Assembly: GCA_003611875.1 (NCBI GenBank)
Contig: RAYY01000032.1
Span: forward strand, 1 to 59,964
DNA from: a bacterium D16-56
GTDB taxonomy: Bacteria > Bacillota > Clostridia > Lachnospirales > Lachnospiraceae
Direction: 5' to 3'
Length of the DNA stretch: 59,964 nucleotides
How positions within the stretch are numbered: position 1 is the stretch's first letter; the number at the start of each line of letters is the position of its first letter. The position numbers were made by a program, and so were the translations under genes. The notes below the pieces were generated by a model that was not told the origin of the DNA, did no database searches, and was given only the letters and a program-made list of their open reading frames with translations. This document shows, piece by piece, positions 35,040 to 44,667 of this stretch.

Positions 35040-35816
35040 CTACAGCACCTTAGCCAGAAAATCCTTCAGCCTTGGATGCTCCGGCTCCCCGAAGATCTTA
35101 TCCGGCGTCCCCTGCTCCAACAGCATTCCGTCCGCCATAAACAACACCCGGTTCCCCACTTCTCTGGCAAAGCCCATCTCATGAGTCACCACCACCATGG
35201 TCATGCCCTCCTTTGCCAGTCCCTTCATAACATCCAGCACCTCGCCTACCATCTCCGGATCAAGGGCAGATGTAGGCTCATCAAACAACATTACCTCCGG
35301 CTCCATGGCAAGAGCCCGCACAATGGCCACACGCTGCTTCTGCCCTCCGGAAAGCTGAATCGGATAAGCGCCGGCCCGGTCCTTCAGTCCTACCCGATCC
35401 AAAAGAGTCAACGCCTTTTCCTCAGCCTCTGCCTTTCCCATTCCCTTTACCTTTATGGGAGCCAGCGCCATGTTCTCCAGGATCGTCATATGCGGAAACA
35501 GATTAAAATGCTGAAACACCATTCCCATCTTCTGACGAAGCTTATCAATGTCCAGCTTCACCATGTTCCCTTGCGCATCCTTATACTTTTTCTTGGTAAT
35601 ATCCACTCCGTCAAACACAATGGCGCCGCCTGTAGGCTCCTCCAGAAGATTCAGGCTCCGCAGAAATGTGGATTTGCCGGATCCGGACGGCCCGATCACC
35701 ACCATCACGTCCCCCCGGTTAATGTCCACGGTCACTCCGTCCAAAGCCTTGATGGCTCCCATATGATAATGCTTTTTCAAATCTGTCACCTGAATCAGAC
35801 TATCTCTTGTCCCCAT
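35040..35816 (-). CDS. Amino-acid ABC transporter ATP-binding protein, GlnQ-type
   Basis: The 258-residue ATPase has Walker [10 protein letters not shown] (about 38-46), the Q-loop [14 protein letters not shown], signature [16 protein letters not shown], and Walker [17 protein letters not shown] with H-switch VVTHEM. This is the standard polar-amino-acid type. The ATG follows AAGGAGAA and overlaps the permease stop by 17 bp, so the two are coupled. Confidence 0.95.
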   Translation of the reverse strand: MGTRDSLIQVTDLKKHYHMGAIKALDGVTVDINRGDVMVVIGPSGSGKSTFLRSLNLLEEPTGGAIVFDGVDITKKKYKDAQGNMVKLDIDKLRQKMGMVFQHFNLFPHMTILENMALAPIKVKGMGKAEAEEKALTLLDRVGLKDRAGAYPIQLSGGQKQRVAIVRALAMEPEVMLFDEPTSALDPEMVGEVLDVMKGLAKEGMTMVVVTHEMGFAREVGNRVLFMADGMLLEQGTPDKIFGEPEHPRLKDFLAKVL

Positions 35817-36585
35817 GGCTCATTCTCCTTTCAAAATAGGCAATAATCTTGGAGGTCGGGAAACACAGACAGAAATACACTGCCGTGGCTACTAAAAGCG
35901 GCTCCACAATCACAAAGGTAGCACCCTTAACCGCATTCACTGCAGACATAATATCCTGTACTCCGATGGTATAGGTAATGGCCGACTCTTTAATGATTAC
36001 CACAAATTCATTGGCAATGGCAGGCAGGATATTTTTAAGGGCCTGGGGCAAAATTATGTAGCGCAGATTCTGAGCCTGGGACAATCCCAAAGAACGGGCA
36101 GCTTCTGTCTGTCCTCCGTCAATGGACTGGATTCCCGCCCGGATAATCTCACATAGGTACGCTCCTGAGTTCATACCAAGGGCCACTACACCAGGAAAAA
36201 ACCGGTCGAATTTAATAAATCCAAACATCTGAAAAGACGGCAGCTTAATCAGGCCGAACACCCCATAATAAATGATAAAAATCTGGACAATTACCGGCGT
36301 AGAGCGCAGAATCTCCACATATGCAGTAGCAAGAAAACTCAATGGATTAAATTTGCTGACAAATGCCAGAAATCCGCCTTCCCGCAGATGCCCGTTCTGA
36401 TCCAATCCTAAGCTGCGCAGCGGGCGGACATTGGACATCCGCATCAAGGCCAGTATAAGGGCAATACAAAAGCCGATCACCACCGTAAACAGCGACAGCA
36501 AGATCGTAACCAACATTCCCTGCTTGAAAAGCTGGGCATAAGGCAAAATTTTCGAAAAATTTTCTAACTGGATAAATTGCTCCAT
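35800..36585 (-). CDS. Amino-acid ABC transporter permease
   Basis: The 261-residue membrane protein belongs to the HEQRO/GlnP permease type: [16 protein letters not shown] near the N-terminus, an EAA loop [24 protein letters not shown] (about 170-193), and five or so membrane segments. ATG 36585 follows AAAAGGAGG; an ATG nine codons earlier overlaps that site. It sits between the binding protein and the ATPase; a hairpin at 36625-36667 precedes it. Confidence 0.93.
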   Translation of the reverse strand: MEQFIQLENFSKILPYAQLFKQGMLVTILLSLFTVVIGFCIALILALMRMSNVRPLRSLGLDQNGHLREGGFLAFVSKFNPLSFLATAYVEILRSTPVIVQIFIIYYGVFGLIKLPSFQMFGFIKFDRFFPGVVALGMNSGAYLCEIIRAGIQSIDGGQTEAARSLGLSQAQNLRYIILPQALKNILPAIANEFVVIIKESAITYTIGVQDIMSAVNAVKGATFVIVEPLLVATAVYFCLCFPTSKIIAYFERRMSHGDKR

Positions 36586-36624
36586 GAGGCGTTCCTCCTT
36601 TTTGTAAATCATTTATAATACACC

Positions 36625-36667
36625 GATTCCTCCCAAAGAGCAGCCTTAGAAACTCCTGGGAGGAATC
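36625..36667 (-). promoter_or_regulatory. Intercistronic hairpin between binding protein and permease genes
   Basis: GATTCCTCCCA pairs perfectly with TGGGAGGAATC (11 bp, 21-nt loop) between the SBP stop and the permease start. No U run follows. Such hairpins commonly protect the SBP message or partially terminate, giving more binding protein than permease. Confidence 0.6.
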
Positions 36668-36728
36668 ATGTAAAGTATTAACCTATGCCATTATATTCGA
36701 CTATATACATCCGAAACAATTATCTGAC

Positions 36729-37685
36729 CTACTGCTGAACCTGACCGCTTTCATCTAGCAGTCCCTCATACTTTTCACCAGACGCCAGCTCATTAGCCTC
36801 TGCAATAAACTTCTCCATGGAACCATCCTCAAGAGCCTTGGCAATGGACCCGTTCACCGCTGCAAGCAAAGCGTCATTTCCCTTGCATACACCGATGGAA
36901 GATCCCTCCTGGTCATAAGGAACATCCATAATGATCTCCAGCTCCGGATAATTCTTCTGATAGCTCTTTGCCACATCAGTCTCAATGTATGCAACATCCA
37001 TCTTACCAGACAAAAGCTCTGCGATAATATCCGTCACCTTAGGAAGCGGCACAATATCTGCATCCGGGGAATTGGCATTGGCCAGATCCATCTGAATAGA
37101 ACCGATCTGAGCGCCTACGGAAACCTCTGGCTTATTGACAGATTCAAAGGAATTATAGGTATCCGCTTTATCCTTTACTGTAACCAAAGACTGTCCACCT
37201 ACATAATACAGATCAGAAAATGCCATGATCGATTCCCGCTTTGGATCCGGAGAAAGCCCTGCCATGCCAAGATCCACTGATTTAGTCTGAAGCTCACTTA
37301 ACACTCCGTCAAAATCTACCGTAACCACCTCAAGCTCCAATCCCAAATCATCTGCAATATACTGAGCAAGCGCTATATCAAAGCCAGCCAAAGCCGGAGT
37401 TCCATCTTCACCGATTGCATAAAACTCATAGGGAGCAAAGTCCGGGCTGGTTGCCACTGTCAGCTTACCAGGCGTAACGGTCTGTAACTCTCCGGCTGCA
37501 GCGCCGTCTTCCTCAGCCTTGCTTTCTTCACCTTCTTCACTTCCACTGTCAGCAGCCGAAGCCTCTGTACCGGCTGCCGCAGTATCAGCCCCTGCCGTAG
37601 TCTCTGCTGTCTTGCTGCCTCCGCATGCTGCTAAGGAAGCTGCCATACACGCTGCCAGTCCCAATGCAAAAATCTTCTTTTTCAT
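36729..37685 (-). CDS. Amino-acid ABC transporter substrate-binding lipoprotein
   Basis: The 318-residue protein has a lipobox signal (LGLAACMAASLAAC, lipidated Cys at about residue 21), a long Ala/Glu/Ser-rich linker (25-65), and a family 3 solute-binding domain (LTVATSPDFAPYEFYA, GFDIALAQYIADDLG, VDLGMAGLSPDPKR). It delivers a polar amino acid to the permease. Motif residues do not decide the ligand; an M20 amidohydrolase in the operon hints at a conjugated amino acid. The ATG has AGGAGG upstream. A structured leader precedes it. Confidence 0.92.
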   Translation of the reverse strand: MKKKIFALGLAACMAASLAACGGSKTAETTAGADTAAAGTEASAADSGSEEGEESKAEEDGAAAGELQTVTPGKLTVATSPDFAPYEFYAIGEDGTPALAGFDIALAQYIADDLGLELEVVTVDFDGVLSELQTKSVDLGMAGLSPDPKRESIMAFSDLYYVGGQSLVTVKDKADTYNSFESVNKPEVSVGAQIGSIQMDLANANSPDADIVPLPKVTDIIAELLSGKMDVAYIETDVAKSYQKNYPELEIIMDVPYDQEGSSIGVCKGNDALLAAVNGSIAKALEDGSMEKFIAEANELASGEKYEGLLDESGQVQQ

Positions 37686-37714
37686 AATTTATCCTCCTCA
37701 TTTTAAACTAACGC

Positions 37715-37811
37715 CCCCTCACGTCCGTTCGGCGGCAACTCGTCGGAAGGCATCCTAAAAGATGCTTCGCATTTTGCCTTCCTCCTCCTCTACAGGTTTT
37801 GGTTTCCTGTA
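37715..37811 (-). promoter_or_regulatory. Structured 5' leader of the amino-acid transporter operon
   Basis: In the transcript sense there is a TACAGG/CCTGTA hairpin (37791-37811). An 8-bp GGAAGGCA/TGCCTTCC stem (37745-37782) with an inner ATGC-GAA-GCAT hairpin and a small CCG/CGG hairpin near 37725 follow. Together these fill the leader up to the start region. I match it to no known riboswitch; T-box features (AGGGTGGNACC) are absent. Confidence 0.4.
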
Positions 37812-37998
37812 AAGCACTGCATAATTATAATAATTAAAAATCCATATCGACTTTATCCATTATACATACTTTTTAAAAAATATCAAGCATAAATGTATAA
37901 AAATACAGATTCTCCCATTTTTTACTGATTGTAAAAGCCTGGAAAATCAAGTATAATCAACCCTGTTACAAATACGAAATAGGTCAGGAGGACTTCCC

Positions 37999-39537
37999 AT
38001 GTATTGCCCTAAGTGCGGAAAAGAAAATGATAAGGATTGGAAATTTTGCAAATGGTGCGGCAGCCCATTAACCGATGCTCCCGCCGTTTCTCCATCTCCC
38101 AAAAATAAAATGCTTTTTAAATTTATACTGGCCGGAATTGTTGTAAGTGCTTCCTTTGCCCTTACCATAATCCTTTTATCAGGGAAAAGGACACAGGATC
38201 CGGACCGTGAGATCCTGGCGGAAGCATCTGCTGATGACGTGTCAGATTCCCAAAGTCCTGCCTCTGACCTTGAGAATCCTCCGCCGTCCCAGGCTGAAGA
38301 CACTGCCCCAGATTCCTCCCAAGATCAAGAAACATCTTCTTTATATCCTGCAGAATACGGACAGATATTAAGAGAATATCTGGACGGAAAACGGGGAGTT
38401 TCCTATGGATGGGACATGGAATTTGACAATCTTCACCTGGATTATAATACGAAGATAGGGTTAAACCCCCAGACGGGCCGGTTTGAATATTACTTTGCCT
38501 TATACGATGGGAATCAGGATGGACAAGACGAGCTTTATGTCTCCTCCTGCCCTACCTGGTGGACCAACACCTATACGGCAGAAGGCATTTATTCCTACAT
38601 ACAAGAAAAACTGGTCGTTTCTCTGGACAGAAGCGAAATGTCAGAATACAACAACTACTACACCTTTGTAAAGGATATGAATCTCAAAATCACAGAACGC
38701 TCTGGCGGAAGTTACAGCAGCTATCAAAAGCTTAACAGCCAGGGAAATCTTGAGGAAATTATAAACATATATTGGCAAGCCACCGGTCATTTCCTGATCA
38801 ATGACCAGGAAGTAACAGAAAATGAAGCCAACTCCCAAGACGCCCTTTACGGCCAGGCGCCTGAAATTCAATGGCAGCCTGTGACAGAAGACAATATCAA
38901 CCAATATTTTGCACCCTTCCAGGACAGCCAGCAGACACCTATCCGGCCTGAAGCACCCTCCAAAGCTGCCGTCGCTCCATACGCAGAGGACATGGACCGT
39001 CTCAGCTTCTGGGGCAGCAATTGGGATGGAAGTCTTTTCACCATAACAGATAGGGGAGATTATTATGAGATATCCAACGTTTCCATCTATCGGCAGCTTT
39101 ACTTAGACGCAGAACAGGTAAACAATCTGCGGCCCGGAGATACTCTGTTTCTTCAGGGCCAAACCTATACGCTTAACTCTATTGAAAGACAGGAGAATTC
39201 TAACGGTTTAGCCCCCTTTTACCGCATCTCCTTGTCCGGACCGCCTAACGAGATCCATTCGCTATATCCTACAAAGGACGGAAAGCATTATATTGTAGAA
39301 GAAAGCTCCGATGATCCTTTACTGGAAGAAATTTACACAGGCCCTGTATGGGTTCGGAAGGATGCCAGCATCATGGGGCTGGACCCCTTTACCTATGAGG
39401 CCGGAACCTACAATGCAGCCGACTATCTGACCGCTATGCAAAATGCAAGTAATGGGAACATGTTCCTGTCTATCCTGCAGTTCAGAATTGACAAGGACGG
39501 ATATATTATTTTGATGGAAGGACAGATTGCAGGATAA
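37999..39537 (+). CDS. Zinc-ribbon membrane-anchored protein, unknown function
   Basis: The 512-residue protein begins with a double-CxxC zinc ribbon (CPKCGKENDKDWKFCKWCG, residues 3-21). A membrane segment (FKFILAGIVVSASFALTIILL, about 40-60), an acidic Ser/Asp/Pro-rich linker (65-115) and a large extracytoplasmic part follow. The latter has an acidic FALYDGNQDGQDELYV repeat-like Ca-binding-like motif near 170 and a C-terminal domain with SFWGSNWDGSLFTI and YTGPVWVRKDASI. The start has AGGAGG. It is monocistronic and ends at a shared bidirectional terminator. Zinc-ribbon/TM/ectodomain proteins are common in Clostridia; function unknown. Confidence 0.8.
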   Translation: MYCPKCGKENDKDWKFCKWCGSPLTDAPAVSPSPKNKMLFKFILAGIVVSASFALTIILLSGKRTQDPDREILAEASADDVSDSQSPASDLENPPPSQAEDTAPDSSQDQETSSLYPAEYGQILREYLDGKRGVSYGWDMEFDNLHLDYNTKIGLNPQTGRFEYYFALYDGNQDGQDELYVSSCPTWWTNTYTAEGIYSYIQEKLVVSLDRSEMSEYNNYYTFVKDMNLKITERSGGSYSSYQKLNSQGNLEEIINIYWQATGHFLINDQEVTENEANSQDALYGQAPEIQWQPVTEDNINQYFAPFQDSQQTPIRPEAPSKAAVAPYAEDMDRLSFWGSNWDGSLFTITDRGDYYEISNVSIYRQLYLDAEQVNNLRPGDTLFLQGQTYTLNSIERQENSNGLAPFYRISLSGPPNEIHSLYPTKDGKHYIVEESSDDPLLEEIYTGPVWVRKDASIMGLDPFTYEAGTYNAADYLTAMQNASNGNMFLSILQFRIDKDGYIILMEGQIAG

Positions 39538-39596
39538 TAGATTGTATCCTTATGACAAAAACAGGATGATCTTTAGTCTTTCCCCAATTCTATACA

Positions 39597-39637
39597 AAAA
39601 AGCTGCCACACCTTTCTCTCTGGTGAGGCAGCTTTTT
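39597..39637. terminator. Bidirectional terminator between zinc-ribbon gene and capsule locus
   Basis: AAAAAGCTGCC(A/T)CACC pairs with GGTG(A)GGCAGCTTTTT, giving a GC-rich stem flanked by A and T runs. It can stop transcription from both sides, marking the 3' end of the leftward polysaccharide locus. Confidence 0.85.
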
Positions 39638-39671
39638 ATATGTATTTACCTATATATGCAAAAGATATCTC

Positions 39672-40895
39672 TTAATACATTCCGCCAAGCCCATCCTCTT
39701 TTGCCACTCTCTCATAGTAGGTATCCGGAGCAGACGGGTCAAATAGTTCATTTGCCCATATGACGGCAATCAGATTTTCCGTAGAACTAAGATTCATAAC
39801 ACTATGTGTATACCCTGGCAGCATCTGTACTCTCGTCATCTGTTCCCCTGAAACTTCAAATTCTACCACCGGATAAGCCATTCCTTCCTCATCCGTCCCT
39901 ACCCTCCTCTCCTGAATCAGCCCGTAGCCAGAAACCACAATAAAAATCTCCCATTTGCTGTTATGCCAATGCTGTCCGCGGATCTGGCCTGGCTTTACAA
40001 CAATCACAGAAACCTGACCGCCGCTTTGCATTTTAATCAATTCCGCAAATACCCCTCTGCTGTCCGCATTCATATTCACTGGATAAGAAATTTTGTTTTC
40101 AGGTAAGTACGAAAGATAGGAAGAATATAATTTCTTTTCAAAGGAGCCATCAAAAAGCCTTGGAACCACAGAAATTTCCCACATATCCTTAAACTGATTC
40201 AGCAGATCTACGATCTCCCCTAATGTCCTTTTTTCTGTTTCTGGCACATAACAAAAAAATTGTCTATCATAATCACATCTGTGTTCCCGACCTTCCAATG
40301 CATTAAAAAGCTCATTAATCAAATCATCGATATATAATAATTCCACCTCAGTATTTGGATCATTCACCGTATATTCCAAATCATTTCCTATAGCATGACA
40401 AAACGTGGCAACCGCAGAATTATAATACGGCCTGCACCACTTTCCAAAAAGATTAGGAAATCGGTAAATCAAAACCTTTGCTCCTGTTTCCCTGCCATAT
40501 TCCTGAAACAGCTTTTCACCAGCCCGCTTGCTTTTTCCATATTCCGACCCCTTATATCTGCCAATAAGGCTTGCCTGAATCGATGAACTTAACATAACCG
40601 GACAAGTATTGTGGTGCTTTTTCAAAAGCTTCAGCAGCTCTGACGCAAGTCCATAATTTCCCTGCATAAATTCAGAAGGGTCTTCTGGTCTGTTTACACC
40701 TGCCAGATGAAAAACAAAATCTGCATTTTTACAGTATTCTTCAAGAGCTGCAAAGCTGGTTTCCCTGTCAAAAGAATCAATTTCTGTTATCATCAAATTT
40801 GGTCTTGTCTTATTTTTTCCATCTTTTATATTCTTCAGATTCTCCACAAGATTCCTTCCTACAAACCCATTGGAACCTGTCACCAGTATCCTCAT
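39672..40895 (-). CDS. capF: CapF/WbjC-like bifunctional reductase/epimerase (UDP-L-FucNAc pathway)
   Basis: The 407-residue protein has an N-terminal SDR domain (TGSNGFVGRNLVENL, HLAGVNRPEDP, YGKSKRAGEK active-site Tyr/Lys) and a C-terminal cupin domain (QIRGQHWHNSKWEIFIVVSG, about residues 310-330, with metal-binding His). This is the CapF arrangement, which epimerises and reduces the CapE product to the UDP-talose precursor of UDP-N-acetyl-L-fucosamine. The ATG follows AGGGGGAA. It lies 18 bp after CapE and is the last gene of the locus before the terminator. CapG (the final 2-epimerase) is not in this window. Confidence 0.88.
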   Translation of the reverse strand: MRILVTGSNGFVGRNLVENLKNIKDGKNKTRPNLMITEIDSFDRETSFAALEEYCKNADFVFHLAGVNRPEDPSEFMQGNYGLASELLKLLKKHHNTCPVMLSSSIQASLIGRYKGSEYGKSKRAGEKLFQEYGRETGAKVLIYRFPNLFGKWCRPYYNSAVATFCHAIGNDLEYTVNDPNTEVELLYIDDLINELFNALEGREHRCDYDRQFFCYVPETEKRTLGEIVDLLNQFKDMWEISVVPRLFDGSFEKKLYSSYLSYLPENKISYPVNMNADSRGVFAELIKMQSGGQVSVIVVKPGQIRGQHWHNSKWEIFIVVSGYGLIQERRVGTDEEGMAYPVVEFEVSGEQMTRVQMLPGYTHSVMNLSSTENLIAVIWANELFDPSAPDTYYERVAKEDGLGGMY

Positions 40896-40913
40896 AAGAG
40901 CCTATATTCCCCC

Positions 40914-41996
40914 TTATATTTTTAGCTTTAGCTGCTCCTGTACATATTCTGCCGTCAAAATTTTTTCAACTGTCCCCTGCACATCCAATCTCACTGTATT
41001 ATGGCTGGTATATGCCTCATCCGACTCCGTGCGGACTTGCCCCCTGACAAAATACTGATCATAATTCAGCCCCCTGGTATCTGCCGCCACCCGATAATAT
41101 TTCCCCATATCCTCACATCGCAGACGCTCCTCTCTTGTCATCAGCGTCTCATACAATTTCTCCCCATGACGTGTGCCGATCACATGAATCCCTGTATCAC
41201 CAAAAAGCTTCTGCACTGCCTTTGCCAAATCTCCAATGGTACTTGCATCCGCCTTCTGGATAAACAAATCACCTGGCTCTGCATGCTCAAAAGCAAACTG
41301 CACCAAGCTTACTGCTTCGTCCAGATTCATTAAAAAACGAGTCATCTCCGGATTGGTAATAGTAATAGGCCGGCCGGCCCGAATCTGTTCAATAAACAGA
41401 GGGATCACAGAACCCCGGCTGCACATCACATTCCCGTATCTGGTACAGCAGATCACCGTATTCCCCTTCTCAGCCGCCACCCTGGCATTGGCATAAATCA
41501 CCCGCTCCATCATGGCCTTACTGATTCCCATGGCATTAATGGGATAAGCGGCCTTATCCGTACTGAGACAGACCACCCGCTTTACCCCGGCGTCAATAGC
41601 TGCGTGGAGAACATTGTCTGTACCTTCTACGTTAGTTCTTACCGCCTCCATGGGAAAAAACTCACAGGACGGAACCTGCTTTAAGGCGGCTGCATGAAAA
41701 ATAAAATCCACACCATCCATTACATCCCTGACTGCCTGGAAATTCCGTACATCCCCTATGTAAAACTTTACTTTGGAGACCGTCTCCGGGTATTGAACCT
41801 GAATCTCATGGCGCATATCATCCTGCTTTTTCTCATCCCGGCTGAAAATACGGATCTGGCCGATATCGGTGGTTAAAAAATGCTTTAATACAGTGTGGCC
41901 AAAGGAGCCGGTGCCGCCGGTGATTAGGAGGGTTGCGTTGGTAAAATGCAGCGGGTTATCTGCTGCGTTTTTCTGTTGATAGCTTTGGGCATTCAT
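40914..41996 (-). CDS. capE: CapE/WbjB-like UDP-GlcNAc 4,6-dehydratase/5-epimerase
   Basis: The 360-residue SDR enzyme has the NAD-binding GGTGSFG loop (about 27-33), FHAAALKQVPSCE, and the MxxxK-type catalytic segment STDKAAYPINAMGISKAMME, as in CapE/FlaA1-class dehydratases. It converts UDP-GlcNAc to a 4-keto-6-deoxy sugar for L-FucNAc synthesis. ATG 41996 follows GGAAGAAG; the frame extends nine codons upstream without a better site. It pairs with CapF directly downstream. Confidence 0.88.
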   Translation of the reverse strand: MNAQSYQQKNAADNPLHFTNATLLITGGTGSFGHTVLKHFLTTDIGQIRIFSRDEKKQDDMRHEIQVQYPETVSKVKFYIGDVRNFQAVRDVMDGVDFIFHAAALKQVPSCEFFPMEAVRTNVEGTDNVLHAAIDAGVKRVVCLSTDKAAYPINAMGISKAMMERVIYANARVAAEKGNTVICCTRYGNVMCSRGSVIPLFIEQIRAGRPITITNPEMTRFLMNLDEAVSLVQFAFEHAEPGDLFIQKADASTIGDLAKAVQKLFGDTGIHVIGTRHGEKLYETLMTREERLRCEDMGKYYRVAADTRGLNYDQYFVRGQVRTESDEAYTSHNTVRLDVQGTVEKILTAEYVQEQLKLKI

Positions 41997-42082
41997 ATCT
42001 TCTTCCTTTCCATTAATATGCAATATTTCTTTAAATTAACAACATTTTAATTGTAATTTTTCTTTTGATTGCGAAAAATTTA

Positions 42083-43033
42083 TCATTTATCTTCCTTCCA
42101 CTGTTTTAAATCACTAATCAATTGATTTGTTCTAATTTGCGCACCTTGAGTAGTTAAGTGGAGATCAGAATCATAAAACAAATCATAATCAAACATATAA
42201 TCTTTATATTCTGAAATAAAAGGACATTCCAATTTTTCCTCCAACTCTTTCTGTATTTTGACAAATTCTTCATCAGGCGCTGTAAGATTTCCTTTTCCTA
42301 TTGGATATCCTGCCACTAAAAGAATGGCATCTCTTTCATTTAACCAATGATTTAATTCATTTATTCTATTAATTGCAGTCTTATTGATTTTAGGTGGATT
42401 TATGACATTTTCAAATGTATATTTTGTTAACATGCGTTCAAAACAAACATCTCCATACTCATTAAATGCATTTCTGGAATAACATCCCTCTGTCAATTGA
42501 TTACCCTCTCCTGCCACAAGAAGTTCTAAACAATTTTTTAAATATGTGGGATACGCTTTAATCATAGGATAAATATCCTGAACTCGAAGAATCCTCCACA
42601 GTTCCAAATGATTCTCAATTGTAGTCCATGCGAGTACTGCATCTGTAATTTCACTATTATCCGAAAAATTTGAATGGCAAATAATATAAATGTCCCCTCT
42701 ACAAACATTCAATCGAGCCATTTGTTCATGAAAAGCATTTCCTAATCCGCCATGAAGCCCCATATTTACTACAGGCATGCTAAATGCATCTTCAATCAAT
42801 TGCGACTCAATCCCAAATGCCACATTAGAATTTCCAAGTAAGACAATTTTAGGCTCATCTAAAGAATTAAGACGATTTACCTTATCAATGAGAGAGGCAT
42901 TATATAAGTTCAAATATTGTGGCATTGCCACTTTTAAACAAAATGTTAGTATCAAAACAAATACCATCATAGCTTTCACACACAAAAAAACATTCTTTTT
43001 AGAACTGGAAATAAATAAATTGTGTTTGTTCAT
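42083..43033 (-). CDS. SGNH/DltD-like membrane-anchored hydrolase or transferase
   Basis: The 316-residue protein has one N-terminal membrane anchor (CVKAMMVFVLILTFCLKVAM) and an extracytoplasmic SGNH-like domain. The nucleophile block is VLLGNSNVAFG (GNSN at 67-70) and the catalytic Asp-x-x-His block is YDSDLHLT near the C-terminus. Such proteins work with an MBOAT acyltransferase to acetylate a surface polysaccharide. The start overlaps the MBOAT stop region by 35 bp; ATG 43033 and ATG 43045 are both possible and neither has an ideal ribosome binding site. It is the natural partner of the gene at 42999-44498. Confidence 0.75.
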   Translation of the reverse strand: MNKHNLFISSSKKNVFLCVKAMMVFVLILTFCLKVAMPQYLNLYNASLIDKVNRLNSLDEPKIVLLGNSNVAFGIESQLIEDAFSMPVVNMGLHGGLGNAFHEQMARLNVCRGDIYIICHSNFSDNSEITDAVLAWTTIENHLELWRILRVQDIYPMIKAYPTYLKNCLELLVAGEGNQLTEGCYSRNAFNEYGDVCFERMLTKYTFENVINPPKINKTAINRINELNHWLNERDAILLVAGYPIGKGNLTAPDEEFVKIQKELEEKLECPFISEYKDYMFDYDLFYDSDLHLTTQGAQIRTNQLISDLKQWKEDK

Positions 43034-44498
43034 ATCCACTTCCATATCCTCCCCACATCACCACAGTAAAAATAATCGCCAAATAAAATAACCAACGATA
43101 AAAAATTTGCTGTCTTAAAATATAGCTTTTTATATCAAAGCCTTGGTTTTTCAAAATATCAACAAAAACAACTATTGATAGAGAAAGTATGGTTATAACT
43201 AATTCCTTAGATGATCCAAATAGTTCATAAAAACCACCTGAAAATAGATACCATAAATTAAAATCTGCCCATATCTTTTTTAATATAGAACATGATTGTC
43301 TCATTCCTGCTGCTCTAAAAAACACCCACGAAATGTTAATTAAAAAAAATGTACAGATTCCACATAAACATTTCCATAAAAAAGCCTTTGTGTCTATTTT
43401 AAAGAAACTGCATATTTTATTAAAATTATTTTGTCCTGCGTCCTGAACTACATTGTAAAGACCATTTAAACCTCCCCAGGCTACAAAATGCCAACTTGCA
43501 CCATGCCACAAACCAGAGCATAAAAAAACGATCATTGTATTTAAATATTTTTTCATCCTCCCCTTTCGATTCCCTCCCAGCGGAATATACAAATAATCGC
43601 GAAACCAGCTTGTAAGAGAAATATGCCATTTTTTCCAAAAACCACGAATACTGGTACAGAGATATGGCGCTCTAAAATTCTTATTAATATGAAATCCCAA
43701 TACTTTAGCACTACCAATCGCTATTTGGGAATAACCTTCAAAATCACAATAAATCTGAAATGAAAATAAAACAGTTGCAACCATTAAATGCATCCCTCTT
43801 TGATCTTCCCATCCATTATATATAGGATTAATAATACTAGCTAATCTGTCCGCTACCACTACCTTCAAGAACAGACCATAGGCCATAGTAAGAAGACCTT
43901 GACGCACATTCTCCACTTTGAAATATGTAGTGTTCTTCATTTGATTTAACAAATTTTCTGAACGCTCAATAGGTCCTGCCACTAATTGAGGAAAAAAGGA
44001 AACAAATAAAGCATATCGAAAAAAGTTTTTCTCAGCCTTAATATCCCCCCGATATACATCTATCGCATATCCTAAAGCCTGAAAAGTATAAAAAGAAATC
44101 CCCACGGGAAGTATAATTTGATGCCATAAAAACCGGAATTTTTCCCCCCCCCCCATCCCTATGACTCGATTAATATTCCTTATAGCAAACTCAAAATACT
44201 TAAAATAAAAGAGAACTAACAAATTAAAAATACAACTGACTACAAGGCAGCTACATAACCAAAAATTTTTTTGTACCAAATCACCATTTTTTTCTCTCAC
44301 TGCTTCCATAATGACACCGCTTCCAAAAGTAATTGCTGTAGAAAGAAAAATCAATATCATATATTTAGGATTCCAACACATATAAAAAAAATAACTTGCA
44401 GCTAATAACCAAATATATCTAACTTTCGAAGATAACGAAAAATACATGATAAAAACAATAGGGAAAAAAACAAGAAACTCTACTGAATTAAACAGCAT
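42999..44498 (-). CDS. MBOAT O-acyltransferase (AlgI/PatA type), with an internal poly-G tract
   Basis: The 499-residue membrane protein has about ten membrane segments and the MBOAT signatures: FFPQLVAGPIERSENLL, CDFEGYSQIAIGSAK, FWKKWHISLTSWFRDYLYIPLGG and catalytic His in LWHGASWHFVAWGG. It moves an acyl (usually acetyl) group across the membrane for polysaccharide O-acetylation, with the SGNH partner downstream. ATG 44498 follows GGGGAGG. A run of 11 G (44144-44154, sense strand) encodes MGGGE at about residues 115-119. In this sequence it is in frame; one base gained or lost would truncate the protein early, so expression may be phase-variable. Confidence 0.9.
   Translation of the reverse strand: MLFNSVEFLVFFPIVFIMYFSLSSKVRYIWLLAASYFFYMCWNPKYMILIFLSTAITFGSGVIMEAVREKNGDLVQKNFWLCSCLVVSCIFNLLVLFYFKYFEFAIRNINRVIGMGGGEKFRFLWHQIILPVGISFYTFQALGYAIDVYRGDIKAEKNFFRYALFVSFFPQLVAGPIERSENLLNQMKNTTYFKVENVRQGLLTMAYGLFLKVVVADRLASIINPIYNGWEDQRGMHLMVATVLFSFQIYCDFEGYSQIAIGSAKVLGFHINKNFRAPYLCTSIRGFWKKWHISLTSWFRDYLYIPLGGNRKGRMKKYLNTMIVFLCSGLWHGASWHFVAWGGLNGLYNVVQDAGQNNFNKICSFFKIDTKAFLWKCLCGICTFFLINISWVFFRAAGMRQSCSILKKIWADFNLWYLFSGGFYELFGSSKELVITILSLSIVVFVDILKNQGFDIKSYILRQQIFYRWLFYLAIIFTVVMWGGYGSGYEQTQFIYFQF
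44144..44154 (-). repeat. 11-G homopolymer tract in the MBOAT gene
   Basis: Eleven consecutive C on the + strand (G in the sense strand) inside an AT-rich gene. The gene is in frame with this count. Together with the 10-G tract at 45713-45722 it is the only long G tract in the window. Confidence 0.9.
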
Positions 44499-44667
44499 TT
44501 CTACCTCCCCAATAACTATTAAATTTTGTAATCTCCTCAAAAAATCCGTACTATACTTAGATATAAACATTGATTACAAATCAATATTTGAATACTTTAA
44601 ATTGCCTCCGGTATTGTTATTTGTAACTAATTCAGTCGCAATTCATTTCTATGAATCACTTTCATTT

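Noticed and set aside
34542-35846. 434-codon open frame on the + strand across the M20 and ATPase genes
   Set aside because: It runs over two well-supported genes on the other strand; its Pro/His/Ser-rich product is what codon bias of the real genes produces antisense.
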